Shown here in pieces: positions 45,231 to 54,965 of a DNA stretch of 64,000 nucleotides. The position numbers and the translations under genes were made by a program. The DNA lies in assembly GCA_965227535.1 (NCBI GenBank), contig OZ245761.1:248001-312000 (forward strand), given 5' to 3'. Under the pieces are notes generated by a model that was not told the DNA's origin, ran no database searches, and saw only the letters and a list, made by a program, of their open reading frames with translations. The stretch's first letter is position 1; each line of letters starts with the position of its first letter. This DNA comes from SZUA-430 sp965227535. GTDB taxonomy: Bacteria; Pseudomonadota; Alphaproteobacteria; Micropepsales; Micropepsaceae.

Positions 45231-45691
45231 TGGGTAAGCCTGAAAGAGAACGCAGTCTGGCCGACAACGAGGCGCAAGCCATCGGCCGCATGATCCGCAC
45301 GTCTCAGTACAAGCTGAACGTCGTGGCGGGGCTGATCCGTGGCAAGCGTGTGGACCAGGCTCTGGCCGACCTCACGTTCTCGAAAAAGCGCATCGCGATC
45401 GAAGTGCTCAAGGTTCTGAAGTCAGCGGTCGCCAACGCCGAAAACAACCATAACCTCGACGTCGACGATCTGGTCGTCGCGCAGGCTTGGACCGGCAAGG
45501 ACATGGTGCTGAAGCGCTTCCACGCCCGCGGTCGCGGTCGCGGCGCCAGCATCCTGAAGCCGTTCAGCGAACTGACGATCATCGTTCGCGAACAGGCCAA
45601 GGAAGAAAAGAAGGCGAAAGCCAAGGCCAAGGGCGGCAAGGGCAAACCTGCTGCACGCAAGCCGGCAGCGGCGAAGAAGGAGGCCGCGTAA
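45230..45691 (+). CDS. rplV: 50S ribosomal protein L22
   Basis: A 153-residue L22 whose beta-hairpin reaches into the exit tunnel. The core MIRTSQYKLNVVAGLIRGK and the FHARGRGRGASILKPFSEL loop are conserved. A Lys/Ala-rich tail of about 35 residues follows the usual end (KEEKKAKAKAKGGKGKP and on). It overlaps both neighbours by one base. Confidence 0.97.
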   Translation: MGKPERERSLADNEAQAIGRMIRTSQYKLNVVAGLIRGKRVDQALADLTFSKKRIAIEVLKVLKSAVANAENNHNLDVDDLVVAQAWTGKDMVLKRFHARGRGRGASILKPFSELTIIVREQAKEEKKAKAKAKGGKGKPAARKPAAAKKEAA

Positions 45692-46416
45692 TGGGTCAAA
45701 AGGTCAATCCGATCGGGCTTCGGCTCGGGATCAATCGCACGTGGGATTCGCGCTGGTATGCGGACCGTCACGAGTACAGCCAGCTCCTTCATGAGGATCT
45801 GAAGATCCGCGACTACCTGCTCGAGAAATTGAAGCAGGCCGGCGTCGCGCGCATCACGATCGAGCGCCCGCACAAGAAGTGCCGCGTGACCATTCACTCG
45901 GCGCGTCCGGGCGTGGTCATCGGCAAGAAGGGTGCCGACATCGAAAAGCTGAAGGCCGATCTCGGCAAGTACACGAAGAGCGAGATCCACCTGAACATCG
46001 TCGAAATCCGCAAGCCGGAAGTCGACGCGCATCTGATCGCCGAAAGCATTGCCCAGCAGCTCGAACGCCGCGTCTCGTTCCGTCGCGCCATGAAGCGCGC
46101 GGTGCAGTCGGCGCTAAAGCTCGGCGCGCTCGGCATTCGTATCAACTGTGCGGGTCGTTTGGGCGGTGCGGAAATCGCGCGCGTTGAATGGTATCGCGAA
46201 GGCCGCGTGCCGCTTCACACGCTGCGCGCCGACATCGACTTCGGCGTTGCGACGGCGAAGACGGCGTACGGCACCTGCGGCGTGAAGGTCTGGGTGTTCA
46301 AGGGCGAGATCCTCGAACACGATCCGAGCGCACAAGACAGGCGCATGGCCGAAGCCAACGAAGGCGGCGGCGGTGGCGGTCAGAAACGCTCGCCAACCCC
46401 CGCGCCGGCGCCCTGA
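45691..46416 (+). CDS. rpsC: 30S ribosomal protein S3
   Basis: A 241-residue S3 at the mRNA entry site. The start MGQKVNPIGLRLGINRTWDS overlaps the rplV stop (TAATG). The KH domain GXXG loop is VIGKKGADIEKLK. The C-terminal domain includes INCAGRLGGAEIAR. A short Gly- then Pro-rich tail (EGGGGGGQKRS, PTPAPAP) ends the protein. Confidence 0.97.
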   Translation: MGQKVNPIGLRLGINRTWDSRWYADRHEYSQLLHEDLKIRDYLLEKLKQAGVARITIERPHKKCRVTIHSARPGVVIGKKGADIEKLKADLGKYTKSEIHLNIVEIRKPEVDAHLIAESIAQQLERRVSFRRAMKRAVQSALKLGALGIRINCAGRLGGAEIARVEWYREGRVPLHTLRADIDFGVATAKTAYGTCGVKVWVFKGEILEHDPSAQDRRMAEANEGGGGGGQKRSPTPAPAP

Positions 46417-46434
46417 GAACTGGAATAACGAACC

Positions 46435-46854
46435 ATGCTGCAACCAAAGCGCACAAAATTCCGCAAGCAGTTCAAGGGACGCATTCGCGGCAAAGCGACG
46501 TCTGCGAACACGCTTGACTACGGCGAGTACGGCCTGAAGGCGATGGAGCCCGACCGCATCACCGCGCGCCAGATCGAAGCGGCACGCCGCGCGATCACCC
46601 GCGCCATGAAGCGTCAGGGCCGCGTGTGGATCCGCCTCTTCCCCGACATTCCGGTGTCGAAGAAGCCGGCCGAAGTCCGCATGGGCGCCGGTAAGGGCGC
46701 GCCGGAATTCTGGGCCTGCCGCGTGAAGCCGGGCCGCGTGATGTTCGAAGTCGACGGCGTCAGCTCCGTGACCGCGAAAGAAGCGTTGGGCTTGGCGGCC
46801 GCGAAGCTGCCGATCAAGACGAAATTCGTGACCCGCTTGGGCCACGTCGAATAG
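46435..46854 (+). CDS. rplP: 50S ribosomal protein L16
   Basis: A 139-residue L16 near the A-site. N-terminal MLQPKRTKFRKQFKGRIRG and the RVWIRLFPDIPVSKKPAEVRMG and MGAGKGAPEFW segments are conserved. Intergenic spacing to rpsC is 18 nt and to rpmC 11 nt. Confidence 0.97.
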   Translation: MLQPKRTKFRKQFKGRIRGKATSANTLDYGEYGLKAMEPDRITARQIEAARRAITRAMKRQGRVWIRLFPDIPVSKKPAEVRMGAGKGAPEFWACRVKPGRVMFEVDGVSSVTAKEALGLAAAKLPIKTKFVTRLGHVE

Positions 46855-46865
46855 GGCATTGAAAG

Positions 46866-47078
46866 ATGAAGAGCGCCGCCGCCTCCGACCTCCGCGCCAT
46901 GACGCCGGACCAGCTGACCGATGAACTGGTCAAGCTGAAGAAGGAACAGTTCAACCTGCGCTTCCAAAAGGCGACGGGTCAGCTTGAGAAGACTGCGCGC
47001 GTGCGTGTCGTGCGCCGCACGATCGCCAAGATCAACACCGTCCTGGGCGAGAAGACTCGCACCAAGGCGAAGGCATAG
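46866..47078 (+). CDS. rpmC: 50S ribosomal protein L29
   Basis: A 70-residue, all-helical L29 at the tunnel exit next to L23. LRAMTPDQLTDELVKLKKEQFNLRF is the conserved first helix and RVVRRTIAKINTVLGEK the second. Small but in the expected place between rplP and rpsQ. Confidence 0.95.
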   Translation: MKSAAASDLRAMTPDQLTDELVKLKKEQFNLRFQKATGQLEKTARVRVVRRTIAKINTVLGEKTRTKAKA

Positions 47079-47096
47079 GGCGCGAGAGAGAACAAA

Positions 47097-47345
47097 ATGC
47101 CGAAGAGAATTTTGCAGGGCGTCGTGGTCAGCGACAAGAACAAGCAGACGATCATCGTCGAAGTGGAACGCCGCTTCACGCATCCGCTGCTGGGCAAGAC
47201 GGTCCGCCGTTCGAAGCGTTACCACGCCCACGACGCGCAAGACCGCTTCAAATCCGGCGACACGGTACGCATTCAAGAATGCCGGCCGATGTCGAAGTTG
47301 AAGCGTTGGGAAGTACTCTACGAAGCAGCCGCTTCGAAGTCTTGA
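47097..47345 (+). CDS. rpsQ: 30S ribosomal protein S17
   Basis: An 82-residue OB-fold S17. MPKRILQGVVVSDKNKQTIIV and the RFTHPLLGKTVRRSKRYHAHD segment are conserved, as is the VRIQECRPMSKLKRWEV block. The last gene of the classic S10 operon; rplN follows after 22 nt. Confidence 0.97.
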   Translation: MPKRILQGVVVSDKNKQTIIVEVERRFTHPLLGKTVRRSKRYHAHDAQDRFKSGDTVRIQECRPMSKLKRWEVLYEAAASKS

Positions 47346-47367
47346 TGGAAACGAAGGCGCTACGCCC

Positions 47368-47736
47368 ATGATTCAAAGTACGACAAACTTGGACGTTGCC
47401 GACAACTCGGGTGCGCGGCGCGTCATGTGCATTAAGGTCTTGGGCGGCGCTCAGCGTCGCTATGCGACCGTCGGCGACATCATCGTCGTGTCGATCAAGG
47501 AAGCGATCCCGCGCGGCAAGGTGAAGAAGGGCGACGTCATGAAGGCGGTCGTCGTTCGCACGGCCAAAGAAGTGCGCCGCGCCGATGGCAGCTGCATCCG
47601 CTTCGATCGCAATGCCGCCGTTCTGATCAACAACCAAGGCGAGCCTGTGGGCACGCGCATCTTCGGGCCGGTGACCCGTGAGCTTCGCGCGAAGAACCAC
47701 ATGAAGATCGTCTCGCTGGCGCCGGAGGTTCTGTAG
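47368..47736 (+). CDS. rplN: 50S ribosomal protein L14
   Basis: A 122-residue L14 at the subunit interface. It begins MIQSTTNLDVADNSGARRVM and contains GDVMKAVVVRTAKEVRR and the GTRIFGPVTRELR end block. First gene of the spc set; the rplX start lies 3 nt after its stop. Confidence 0.98.
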   Translation: MIQSTTNLDVADNSGARRVMCIKVLGGAQRRYATVGDIIVVSIKEAIPRGKVKKGDVMKAVVVRTAKEVRRADGSCIRFDRNAAVLINNQGEPVGTRIFGPVTRELRAKNHMKIVSLAPEVL

Positions 47737-47739
47737 TCC

Positions 47740-48075
47740 ATGGCCGTCAAATTCAAAAAAGGCGACCGCGTGGTCGTGATCGCCGGTGAAGAACGCAAGC
47801 GTAAGGGCGGCGTGGCTCGCACGGGTGAAATCCTCAAGGTCTATCCGGAAGAGGATCGCGTGCTGGTCTCGGGCGTGAACATGGTCAAGCGCCACACGAA
47901 GCAAAGCCAGCGCAGCCAAGGCGGCATCATCTCGAAAGAGGCGCCGATCTCGGTTGCGAACATCGCGCATATCGACCCGAAATCGGGCGGGCCGACGCGC
48001 ATTGGATTCAAGACGTTGCAGGACGGCCGCAAAGTCCGCTTTGCGAAGAAGTCCGGGGAAGTGATCGATGTCTGA
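47740..48075 (+). CDS. rplX: 50S ribosomal protein L24
   Basis: A 111-residue L24, an assembly initiator. The KOW motif is FKKGDRVVVIAGEERKRKG. The VKRHTKQSQRSQGGIISKE and VRFAKKSGEVIDV segments are conserved. Its end overlaps the N-terminal extension of rplE by 8 nt. Confidence 0.97.
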   Translation: MAVKFKKGDRVVVIAGEERKRKGGVARTGEILKVYPEEDRVLVSGVNMVKRHTKQSQRSQGGIISKEAPISVANIAHIDPKSGGPTRIGFKTLQDGRKVRFAKKSGEVIDV

Positions 48076-48823
48076 CGACAAAAAAGACAAGGGCAAAAAG
48101 GGCAAGGCCGCGGCTCCCGCGGCCTCGGGTCCAAAGGGTCCGCCGCCGTCCAAGACCGAAGAAAAGCGCGCCGCGAAAAACGCGAAGGGCGGCAAGGGCG
48201 ACGTCTCGACCGGTCCCGCGACCACGACGCAGAGCGAAGCTCAGCGTTCGAAGGGCATTGCGCTGAAGGAAGGCGAGAAGTACGTCCCGCGCGCCAAGAA
48301 GCGCTACGACGAAATCATCCGCAAAGAGCTGGTCGAAAAGTTCGGCTACAAGAACCCGATGCAGGTTCCCAAGCTCGACAAGATCGTCATCAACATGGGC
48401 GTCGGCGAAACGACGGCCGACACGAAGAAGATCCAGTCCGCGGTACGCGACCTTAGCCTGATCGCCGGCCAAAAGCCGATCATCACCAAGGCCCGCAAGG
48501 CGATCTCGAACTTCAAGGTTCGTGAGAATATGCCCTTGGGCGCGAAGGTCACGCTGCGCAAGGACCGCATGTACGATTTCATCGATCGCCTGGTCACGAT
48601 CGCTCTGCCTCGCGTTCGCGACTTCCGCGGCGTGTCGCCCAAGAGCTTCGATGGCCGCGGCAACTACTCGATGGGCCTGAAAGAACACATCGTGTTCCCG
48701 GAAATCGACTACGACAAGATCGACACCGTCTGGGGCATGGACATCACGATTTGCACCACCGCGAACACGAACGAAGAAGCGCAAGCCCTGTTGGCGGCCT
48801 TCCAAGTTCCGTTTGTGAAGTGA
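48068..48823 (+). CDS. rplE: 50S ribosomal protein L5 with basic N-terminal extension
   Basis: A 251-residue L5, compared with about 180-185 in most bacteria. Standard L5 starts near PRAKKRYDEIIRKELVEKF (about residue 75) and continues through LDKIVINMGVGE and FDGRGNYSMGLKEHIVFPE. The first ~65 residues are Lys/Ala/Pro-rich, low in hydrophobic residues and probably disordered. ATG 48068 overlaps rplX by 8 nt and no later ATG precedes the core, which supports the long form. L5 binds 5S rRNA. Confidence 0.93.
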   Translation: MSDDKKDKGKKGKAAAPAASGPKGPPPSKTEEKRAAKNAKGGKGDVSTGPATTTQSEAQRSKGIALKEGEKYVPRAKKRYDEIIRKELVEKFGYKNPMQVPKLDKIVINMGVGETTADTKKIQSAVRDLSLIAGQKPIITKARKAISNFKVRENMPLGAKVTLRKDRMYDFIDRLVTIALPRVRDFRGVSPKSFDGRGNYSMGLKEHIVFPEIDYDKIDTVWGMDITICTTANTNEEAQALLAAFQVPFVK

Positions 48824-48849
48824 TGCGCGAATTTAGGACGTAAGGACAA

Positions 48850-49155
48850 ATGGCGAAGAAAAGCTCGACCGAGAAGAACAAGCGTCGCGTTGGCTTGGTC
48901 AAACGCTACGCGAAAAAGCGCGTGGCGCTGAAGGAGCTGGCGAACAACATGGCGCTTCCTCCGGAAGACCGCTTTGCGGCGCGCCTGAAGCTCGCGGAAC
49001 TTCCGCGCAATTCGTCGCCGACGCGCATTCGCCTTCGTTGCGAGTTGACGGGTCGTCCGCGCGGTAACTATCGCAAAGTGAAAATGTGCCGCATCAAGCT
49101 GCGCGAATTGGCCTCGTACGGGCTGATCCCCGGCATGGTCAAGTCGAGCTGGTAA
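48850..49155 (+). CDS. rpsN: 30S ribosomal protein S14 (zinc-free form)
   Basis: A 101-residue S14 of the long, cysteine-poor type. MAKKSSTEKNKRRVGLVKRY begins it; TRIRLRCELTGRPRGNYRKVKMCRIKLRELA is its C-terminal signature. The CxxC pairs of the zinc form are absent. Position between rplE and rpsH is standard. Confidence 0.96.
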   Translation: MAKKSSTEKNKRRVGLVKRYAKKRVALKELANNMALPPEDRFAARLKLAELPRNSSPTRIRLRCELTGRPRGNYRKVKMCRIKLRELASYGLIPGMVKSSW

Positions 49156-49168
49156 GGGAGCAAAAACA

Positions 49169-49567
49169 ATGTCGATCAACGATCCCTTAGGTGACATGCT
49201 GACCCGGATCCGCAACGCGCAGATGCGGGGCCAGTCGAAAGTCGCAACGCCGGCCTCCAGCCTGCGCAAGCGCGTCCTCGACGTGCTGGTGGGCGAGGGC
49301 TACATCCGCGGTTACGCCGAAGTCACGGTCGCGCAAGCGAAGCCGGAGTTCGAAATCGAACTCAAGTATTTCGACGGCAAGCCGGTGATCAAAGAGATTC
49401 AACGCGTGTCCACGCCGGGCCGCCGCGTCTACTCGTCGATCAAGGAACTCAAGCCGGTGCGTAACGGCCTCGGTATTTCGATTTTGTCGACGCCCAAGGG
49501 CGTCATGTCGGACGCGCTTGCTCGTGAGCAAAACGTGGGCGGCGAAGTTCTGTGCCAGGTGTTCTAA
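49169..49567 (+). CDS. rpsH: 30S ribosomal protein S8
   Basis: A 132-residue S8, a central-domain assembly protein and spc operon repressor in E. coli. Begins MSINDPLGDMLTRIRNAQM and ends with LGISILSTPKGVMSDALAREQNVGGEVLCQVF features of the family. Spacing to rplF is 35 nt. Confidence 0.97.
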   Translation: MSINDPLGDMLTRIRNAQMRGQSKVATPASSLRKRVLDVLVGEGYIRGYAEVTVAQAKPEFEIELKYFDGKPVIKEIQRVSTPGRRVYSSIKELKPVRNGLGISILSTPKGVMSDALAREQNVGGEVLCQVF

Positions 49568-49602
49568 GCCGGACAAACGGGCACAGCGAAGGATAAGAAA
49601 CG

Positions 49603-50136
49603 ATGTCGCGAATTGGTAAGCATCCGGTGGCACTGCCTCAAGGCGTGACCGCCACGGTCAAAGACCGCGAAGTGAAAGTGAAAGGCCCCAAGGGCGAACT
49701 TTCGCTGCGCGTGGTCGAAGGCATCGACGTGTCGGTCGACAAGACGGGCGTCGTGCTGAAGCCGGTCGAAACGACGGACAAGGCCCGCGCACAGTGGGGC
49801 CTGCAGCGCACGCTCGTGAACAATCTGGTTCAGGGTGTGTCGAAGGGCTTTGCGCAGCAATTGGAAATCGCGGGCGTCGGCTTCCGCGCCGCGGTGCAGG
49901 GCAAAAACCTGCAACTGCAGCTCGGCTACAGCCACGACGTGGTCTATCCGATCCCGCCCGGCATCGACATCAAGTGTGAAAAGCCGACGCTGATCTTGGT
50001 GTCCGGCATCGACAAGCAGAAGGTCGGCCAAGTTGCGGCTGAGATCCGTCAATTCCGCAAGCCGGAGCCCTACAAGGGCAAGGGCATCAAGTACGCGGAA
50101 GAGAAGGTCCGTCGCAAAGAAGGCAAGAAGAAGTAA
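49603..50136 (+). CDS. rplF: 50S ribosomal protein L6
   Basis: A 177-residue L6 near the sarcin-ricin loop. MSRIGKHPVALPQGVTATV starts it and the EPYKGKGIKYAEEKVRRKEGKK end is the L6 signature. Two tandem L6 folds are present. rplR follows 9 nt later. Confidence 0.98.
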   Translation: MSRIGKHPVALPQGVTATVKDREVKVKGPKGELSLRVVEGIDVSVDKTGVVLKPVETTDKARAQWGLQRTLVNNLVQGVSKGFAQQLEIAGVGFRAAVQGKNLQLQLGYSHDVVYPIPPGIDIKCEKPTLILVSGIDKQKVGQVAAEIRQFRKPEPYKGKGIKYAEEKVRRKEGKKK

Positions 50137-50145
50137 GGGACAGCC

Positions 50146-50517
50146 ATGGCATTTTCACGGGAAGATCTTTTTGCGCGCCGCCAACGGCGCACCCGCATCA
50201 AACTGCGCAAGGTGTCCGGCCTGCGTCCGCGCCTGTCCGTGTTTCGCTCGTCGAAGCACATCTACGCGCAGATCATCGACGACACGAAGGGCGTGACGGT
50301 GGCTTGCGCCTCGACGCTCGACGAGGAAGCGAAGAAGACGCTGACGAAGGGCAACGGCGCCGACACGGCTGCGGCTGCGATCGTCGGCAAGCTCGTCGCC
50401 GAACGCGCGCAGAAGGTCGGCATCAAGGATGTCGTCTTCGATCGCGGCGGTTACATCTATCACGGCCGAGTCAAAGCGCTCGGCGACGCTGCCCGCGAGG
50501 GCGGTCTGAACTTTTGA
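50146..50517 (+). CDS. rplR: 50S ribosomal protein L18
   Basis: A 123-residue 5S rRNA-binding L18. RTRIKLRKVSGLRPRLSVFRS and the VVFDRGGYIYHGRVKALGDAAREGGL end are conserved. It is slightly longer at the N-terminus (MAFSREDLFARRQ) than E. coli L18. rpsE follows 14 nt later. Confidence 0.97.
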   Translation: MAFSREDLFARRQRRTRIKLRKVSGLRPRLSVFRSSKHIYAQIIDDTKGVTVACASTLDEEAKKTLTKGNGADTAAAAIVGKLVAERAQKVGIKDVVFDRGGYIYHGRVKALGDAAREGGLNF

Positions 50518-50531
50518 AGGAAGATTAGGCA

Positions 50532-51131
50532 ATGGTCGCGGAAGAAAGAGAACAACGTCGCAAGCGCGGTGGCGGCGACCGTGATCGCGGTGGCGATCGC
50601 GGCGGTGACCGTGACCGCGGCGAGTTGGTCGACAAGCTGGTCCACATCAATCGCGTCGCGAAGGTGGTGAAGGGCGGCAAGCGCTTCGGCTTTGCGGCAC
50701 TCGTCGTCGTCGGTGATCAAAAGGGCCGCGTCGGCTTTGGTCACGGCAAGGCGCGCGAAGTGCCGGAAGCCATCCGTAAGGCGACTGAGGCCGCGAAGAA
50801 ATCGCTGATCCGCGTTCCGCTGCGCGAAGGCCGCACGCTGCACCATGACGTCACCGGCCATTGGGGCGCGGGCAAAGTGGTTCTGCGTCCGGCGCCGCAA
50901 GGTACGGGCATCATCGCCGGCGGTCCGCTCCGCGCCGTGTTCGACGCACTCGGCGTACACGACGTGGTCGCGAAGTCGGTCGGCACCTCGAACCCCTACA
51001 ACATGGTCCGCGCGACGTTCGATGCATTGAAGGCCGAATACAGCCCGAAGATGATCGCGAACAAGCGTGGCAAGTCGGTCGCCGACATTCTCGCGGCGCG
51101 CCGTCCCAACGCCGAAATCTCGGCCGAGTAA
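50532..51131 (+). CDS. rpsE: 30S ribosomal protein S5 with Arg/Gly/Asp N-terminal repeats
   Basis: A 199-residue S5 with the normal core (KLVHINRVAKVVKGGKRFGF, VGDQKGRVGFGHGKAREVPEA, VGTSNPYNMVRATFDAL). Its N-terminus has a charged repeat of Asp-Arg-Gly-Gly type (residues about 10-30; DRDRGGDRGGDRDRGE), absent from E. coli S5. S5 helps proofreading and mRNA unwinding at entry. The role of the tail is unknown. Confidence 0.97.
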   Translation: MVAEEREQRRKRGGGDRDRGGDRGGDRDRGELVDKLVHINRVAKVVKGGKRFGFAALVVVGDQKGRVGFGHGKAREVPEAIRKATEAAKKSLIRVPLREGRTLHHDVTGHWGAGKVVLRPAPQGTGIIAGGPLRAVFDALGVHDVVAKSVGTSNPYNMVRATFDALKAEYSPKMIANKRGKSVADILAARRPNAEISAE

Positions 51132-51136
51132 CGCAC

Positions 51137-51373
51137 ATGACGATCCGCACCTCCGAAGGTCGCCCGAAGACGAAGACGATCACGATCCAACAGGTCGCAA
51201 GCCCCGCGCGCCGCGAAGAGGGTCAGCGTCAGACGTTGATCGGTCTCGGCCTCGACAAGATGAACCGCCGCAAGACGCTCGAGAACACCGACTCGGTCTG
51301 GGGCGCGATCTGTAAAGTCCGCCACATGGTGCGCGTCGTCGACGACGCGAAACCCGCACGCAAAGCAGGCTAG
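51137..51373 (+). CDS. rpmD: 50S ribosomal protein L30
   Basis: A 78-residue L30. ATG 51137 starts 5 nt after rpsE; the upstream open frame is a shadow. The core ITIQQVASPARREEGQRQTL-type strand-helix and GLGLDKMNRRKTLENT are the L30 signature. The C-terminal tail VRVVDDAKPARKAG is slightly longer than usual. Confidence 0.95.
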   Translation: MTIRTSEGRPKTKTITIQQVASPARREEGQRQTLIGLGLDKMNRRKTLENTDSVWGAICKVRHMVRVVDDAKPARKAG

Positions 51374-51375
51374 TT

Positions 51376-51957
51376 ATGAAACTCAACGAAATCCGCGACA
51401 ACGAAGGCGCTCACAAGCGCTTCAAGCGCATTGGCCGCGGCTCGGGCTCCGGCAAGGGCAAGACGGCCGGCCGCGGCGTGAAGGGGCAAAAGGCCCGCAC
51501 CGGCCACCACGGCATGTTCGGCTTCGAAGGCGGCCAGATGCCCCTTCACATGCGTATCCCCAAGCGCGGCTTTAACAACATTTTCGCGCGTAAATTCGCC
51601 ATCGTGAACCTCGGCACGCTCCAGAAGGCGGTCGAAAGCGGCAAGCTGAAGGCCGGCGACACGGTCACGGCTGAGACGCTGGCGACACAGGGCATCGCCC
51701 GCAGCGCCAAGGACGGCATCCGCCTCCTTGGAAAAGGCGAGCTGAAGACCCAATTGAAACTCGAAGTCGCTCACGCCTCCGGCTCGGCGATCGAAGCGGT
51801 GAAAAAGGCGGGCGGCCACGTGAAAGTGCTGGGCGTGAAGGCCAAGCACGTCACGCGCAAGGATCGCGCCCCCGGCAAGCGCGCTCAGCGTCGCGTCGAC
51901 TCCGCCAAGAAGCGGTCCGATCGCGCAGCGGCCGCCAATCAGGCGAAACAGGCATAG
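51376..51957 (+). CDS. rplO: 50S ribosomal protein L15 with C-terminal extension
   Basis: A 193-residue L15 against about 145-160 in most bacteria. The N-terminal Gly/Arg-rich GRGSGSGKGKTAGRGVKGQKAR and the MPLHMRIPKRGFNN segment are conserved. The last ~40 residues form a basic helical tail (APGKRAQRRVDSAKKRSDRAA). It starts 2 nt after rpmD and is followed by secY after 71 nt. Confidence 0.97.
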   Translation: MKLNEIRDNEGAHKRFKRIGRGSGSGKGKTAGRGVKGQKARTGHHGMFGFEGGQMPLHMRIPKRGFNNIFARKFAIVNLGTLQKAVESGKLKAGDTVTAETLATQGIARSAKDGIRLLGKGELKTQLKLEVAHASGSAIEAVKKAGGHVKVLGVKAKHVTRKDRAPGKRAQRRVDSAKKRSDRAAAANQAKQA

Positions 51958-52028
51958 GGGCGGTTCGCCGGGCGGCCCTCAGCAGGCAGGGCAACAAGGG
52001 CCGCCGGGCAACCCAAGGAGTATCTTGA

Positions 52029-53362
<1,334 letters not shown>

Positions 53363-53366
<4 letters not shown>

Positions 53367-53986
53367 TCGTTGTCCTTTTCGGTCCGCCGGCGTCTGGCAA
53401 AGGCACGCAGGCCAAACGCATCCACGAGAAGTATGGCATTGCCCATCTCTCGACGGGCGACATGCTGCGCGCCGCCATCGCGCAGGGGACTGAGGTCGGC
53501 AAGAAGGCCAAGGCCATCATGGACAAGGGCGGCCTTGTCCCGGATGAAATCGTGGTCGGCATCATTGCTGAGCGTATCGTCGCACCCGACTGCGCCAAGG
53601 GCTTCGTCCTCGACGGTTTCCCCCGCACGGTGAACCAGGCCAAGGCCCTGGACGAGATGCTCAAGGGCAAGAACCTGAGCGTCGACCACGTGATCGTCAT
53701 GGAGGTCAACGAGGCCGAACTCATCAAGCGGGTCGAGAACCGGGCTGAGGAAGCCCGACGCAAGGGTGAGCCCGTCCGAGCCGACGACGACCCGGAAACC
53801 TTCAAGAAGCGCCTGGCCGTCTACAAGGCCGAAACCGCCCCGATCCTGCCGTACTACCAGAACCAGGGTAAAATCCGACCGGTCGACGGCATGAAGCCCA
53901 TCGACGAGGTAACGGCCCAAATTGACGCGGTCCTCGGCGGTGGAAAACAGGGGAAAAGCTGGCTGGGCAAATGGTTGACCGGCTAG
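53363..53986 (+). CDS. adk: Adenylate kinase
   Basis: A 207-residue adenylate kinase interconverting AMP, ADP and ATP. The P-loop GPPASGKGTQAKR lies at residues 7-19, STGDMLRAAI and FVLDGFPRTVNQA are the AMP-binding segments. It has the short LID without zinc cysteines. It is translationally coupled to secY, a common alphaproteobacterial arrangement. A promoter for rpsM overlaps its last codons. Confidence 0.97.
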
Positions 53987-54002
53987 AAAAACCGCCTATA
54001 TT
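53975..54002 (+). promoter_or_regulatory. Promoter for rpsM-rpsK-rpoA-rplQ
   Basis: TTGACC (53975-53980) and TATATT (53997-54002) are separated by 16 nt, a strong sigma-70 promoter overlapping the end of adk. Transcription would start near 54009, about 100 nt before rpsM. It would let the alpha operon be expressed apart from the spc set. Confidence 0.65.
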
Positions 54003-54108
54003 CCGCGCCTTCCGTATCAGTCGGGCGCGGACGCTGCCACCGGGCAACCGGGGCTGGGCGTCTTTCGTCATTGCAAGAATGAACTGACAGGAATTCAGGA
54101 GAGATTTC

Positions 54109-54486
54109 GTGGCTCGCATCGCAGGCGTTAACATTCCGACCAACAAGCGCGTCCATATTTCGCTGCGCTACATCCACGGCATTGGCCCGGTCAATGCGGT
54201 TGAGATCTGTAAGAAGGTCGGCATCGCGGAGAACCGCCGCGTGAACCAGCTGTCGGACGCTGAAGTGATTCAGATCCGTGAAATCATCGACCGCGAATTC
54301 GTCGTCGAAGGCGACCTTCGCCGCGAAGTCGCGATGAACATCAAGCGCCTGATGGACCTTGGCTGCTACCGCGGCCTGCGTCACCGCAAGGGCCTGCCGG
54401 TCCGCGGTCAACGTACGCACACGAACGCGCGCACGCGCAAAGGCCCCGCGAAACCGATCGCCGGCAAGAAGCAGGCGACGAAGTAA
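54109..54486 (+). CDS. rpsM: 30S ribosomal protein S13
   Basis: A 125-residue S13 forming inter-subunit bridges. It starts at GTG 54109 after AGGAGAG. MARIAGVNIPTNKRVHISLRYIHGIG and GLRHRKGLPVRGQRTHTNARTRKG are the family signatures. The leader of about 120 nt upstream holds a promoter. Confidence 0.98.
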   Translation: MARIAGVNIPTNKRVHISLRYIHGIGPVNAVEICKKVGIAENRRVNQLSDAEVIQIREIIDREFVVEGDLRREVAMNIKRLMDLGCYRGLRHRKGLPVRGQRTHTNARTRKGPAKPIAGKKQATK

Positions 54487-54528
54487 TCAATTCGCCGGCC
54501 CACCGGCACAAAGGACAAGAGCAGAAAA

Positions 54529-54921
54529 ATGGTGACGGAAAAGAAAGCGCGCGTGCGCAAGAAAGAGCGCAAGAACATCACGTCGGGCGTGGCCCACGTG
54601 AACGCGACGTTCAACAACACGATGATCACAATCACCGACGCGCAGGGCAACACGATCGCCTGGTCGTCGTCGGGGACGATGGGCTTCAAGGGTTCGCGCA
54701 AGTCGACGCCCTATGCGGCCCAGGTCGCCGCCGAAGACGCCGGCAAAAAGGCGATGGAGCACGGTGTGCGCACGCTGGAAGTCGAAGTGATGGGTCCGGG
54801 CTCTGGCCGCGAAAGCGCGTTGCGCGCGTTGCAGGCCGCGGGCTTCACCGTCACCACGATCCGCGACGTGACGCCGATCCCGCACAATGGCTGCCGCCCC
54901 CCCAAGCGCCGCCGCGTCTAA
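54529..54921 (+). CDS. rpsK: 30S ribosomal protein S11
   Basis: A 130-residue S11 of the 30S platform. GVAHVNATFNNTMITITDAQGN and SRKSTPYAAQVAAEDAGKKA are conserved, with the C-terminus DVTPIPHNGCRPPKRRRV. rpoA follows after 44 nt. Confidence 0.98.
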   Translation: MVTEKKARVRKKERKNITSGVAHVNATFNNTMITITDAQGNTIAWSSSGTMGFKGSRKSTPYAAQVAAEDAGKKAMEHGVRTLEVEVMGPGSGRESALRALQAAGFTVTTIRDVTPIPHNGCRPPKRRRV

Positions 54922-54965
54922 CGCATAAAGCATCCCCCGATTTGCTTTCGCCGAAGGAAGACCCC

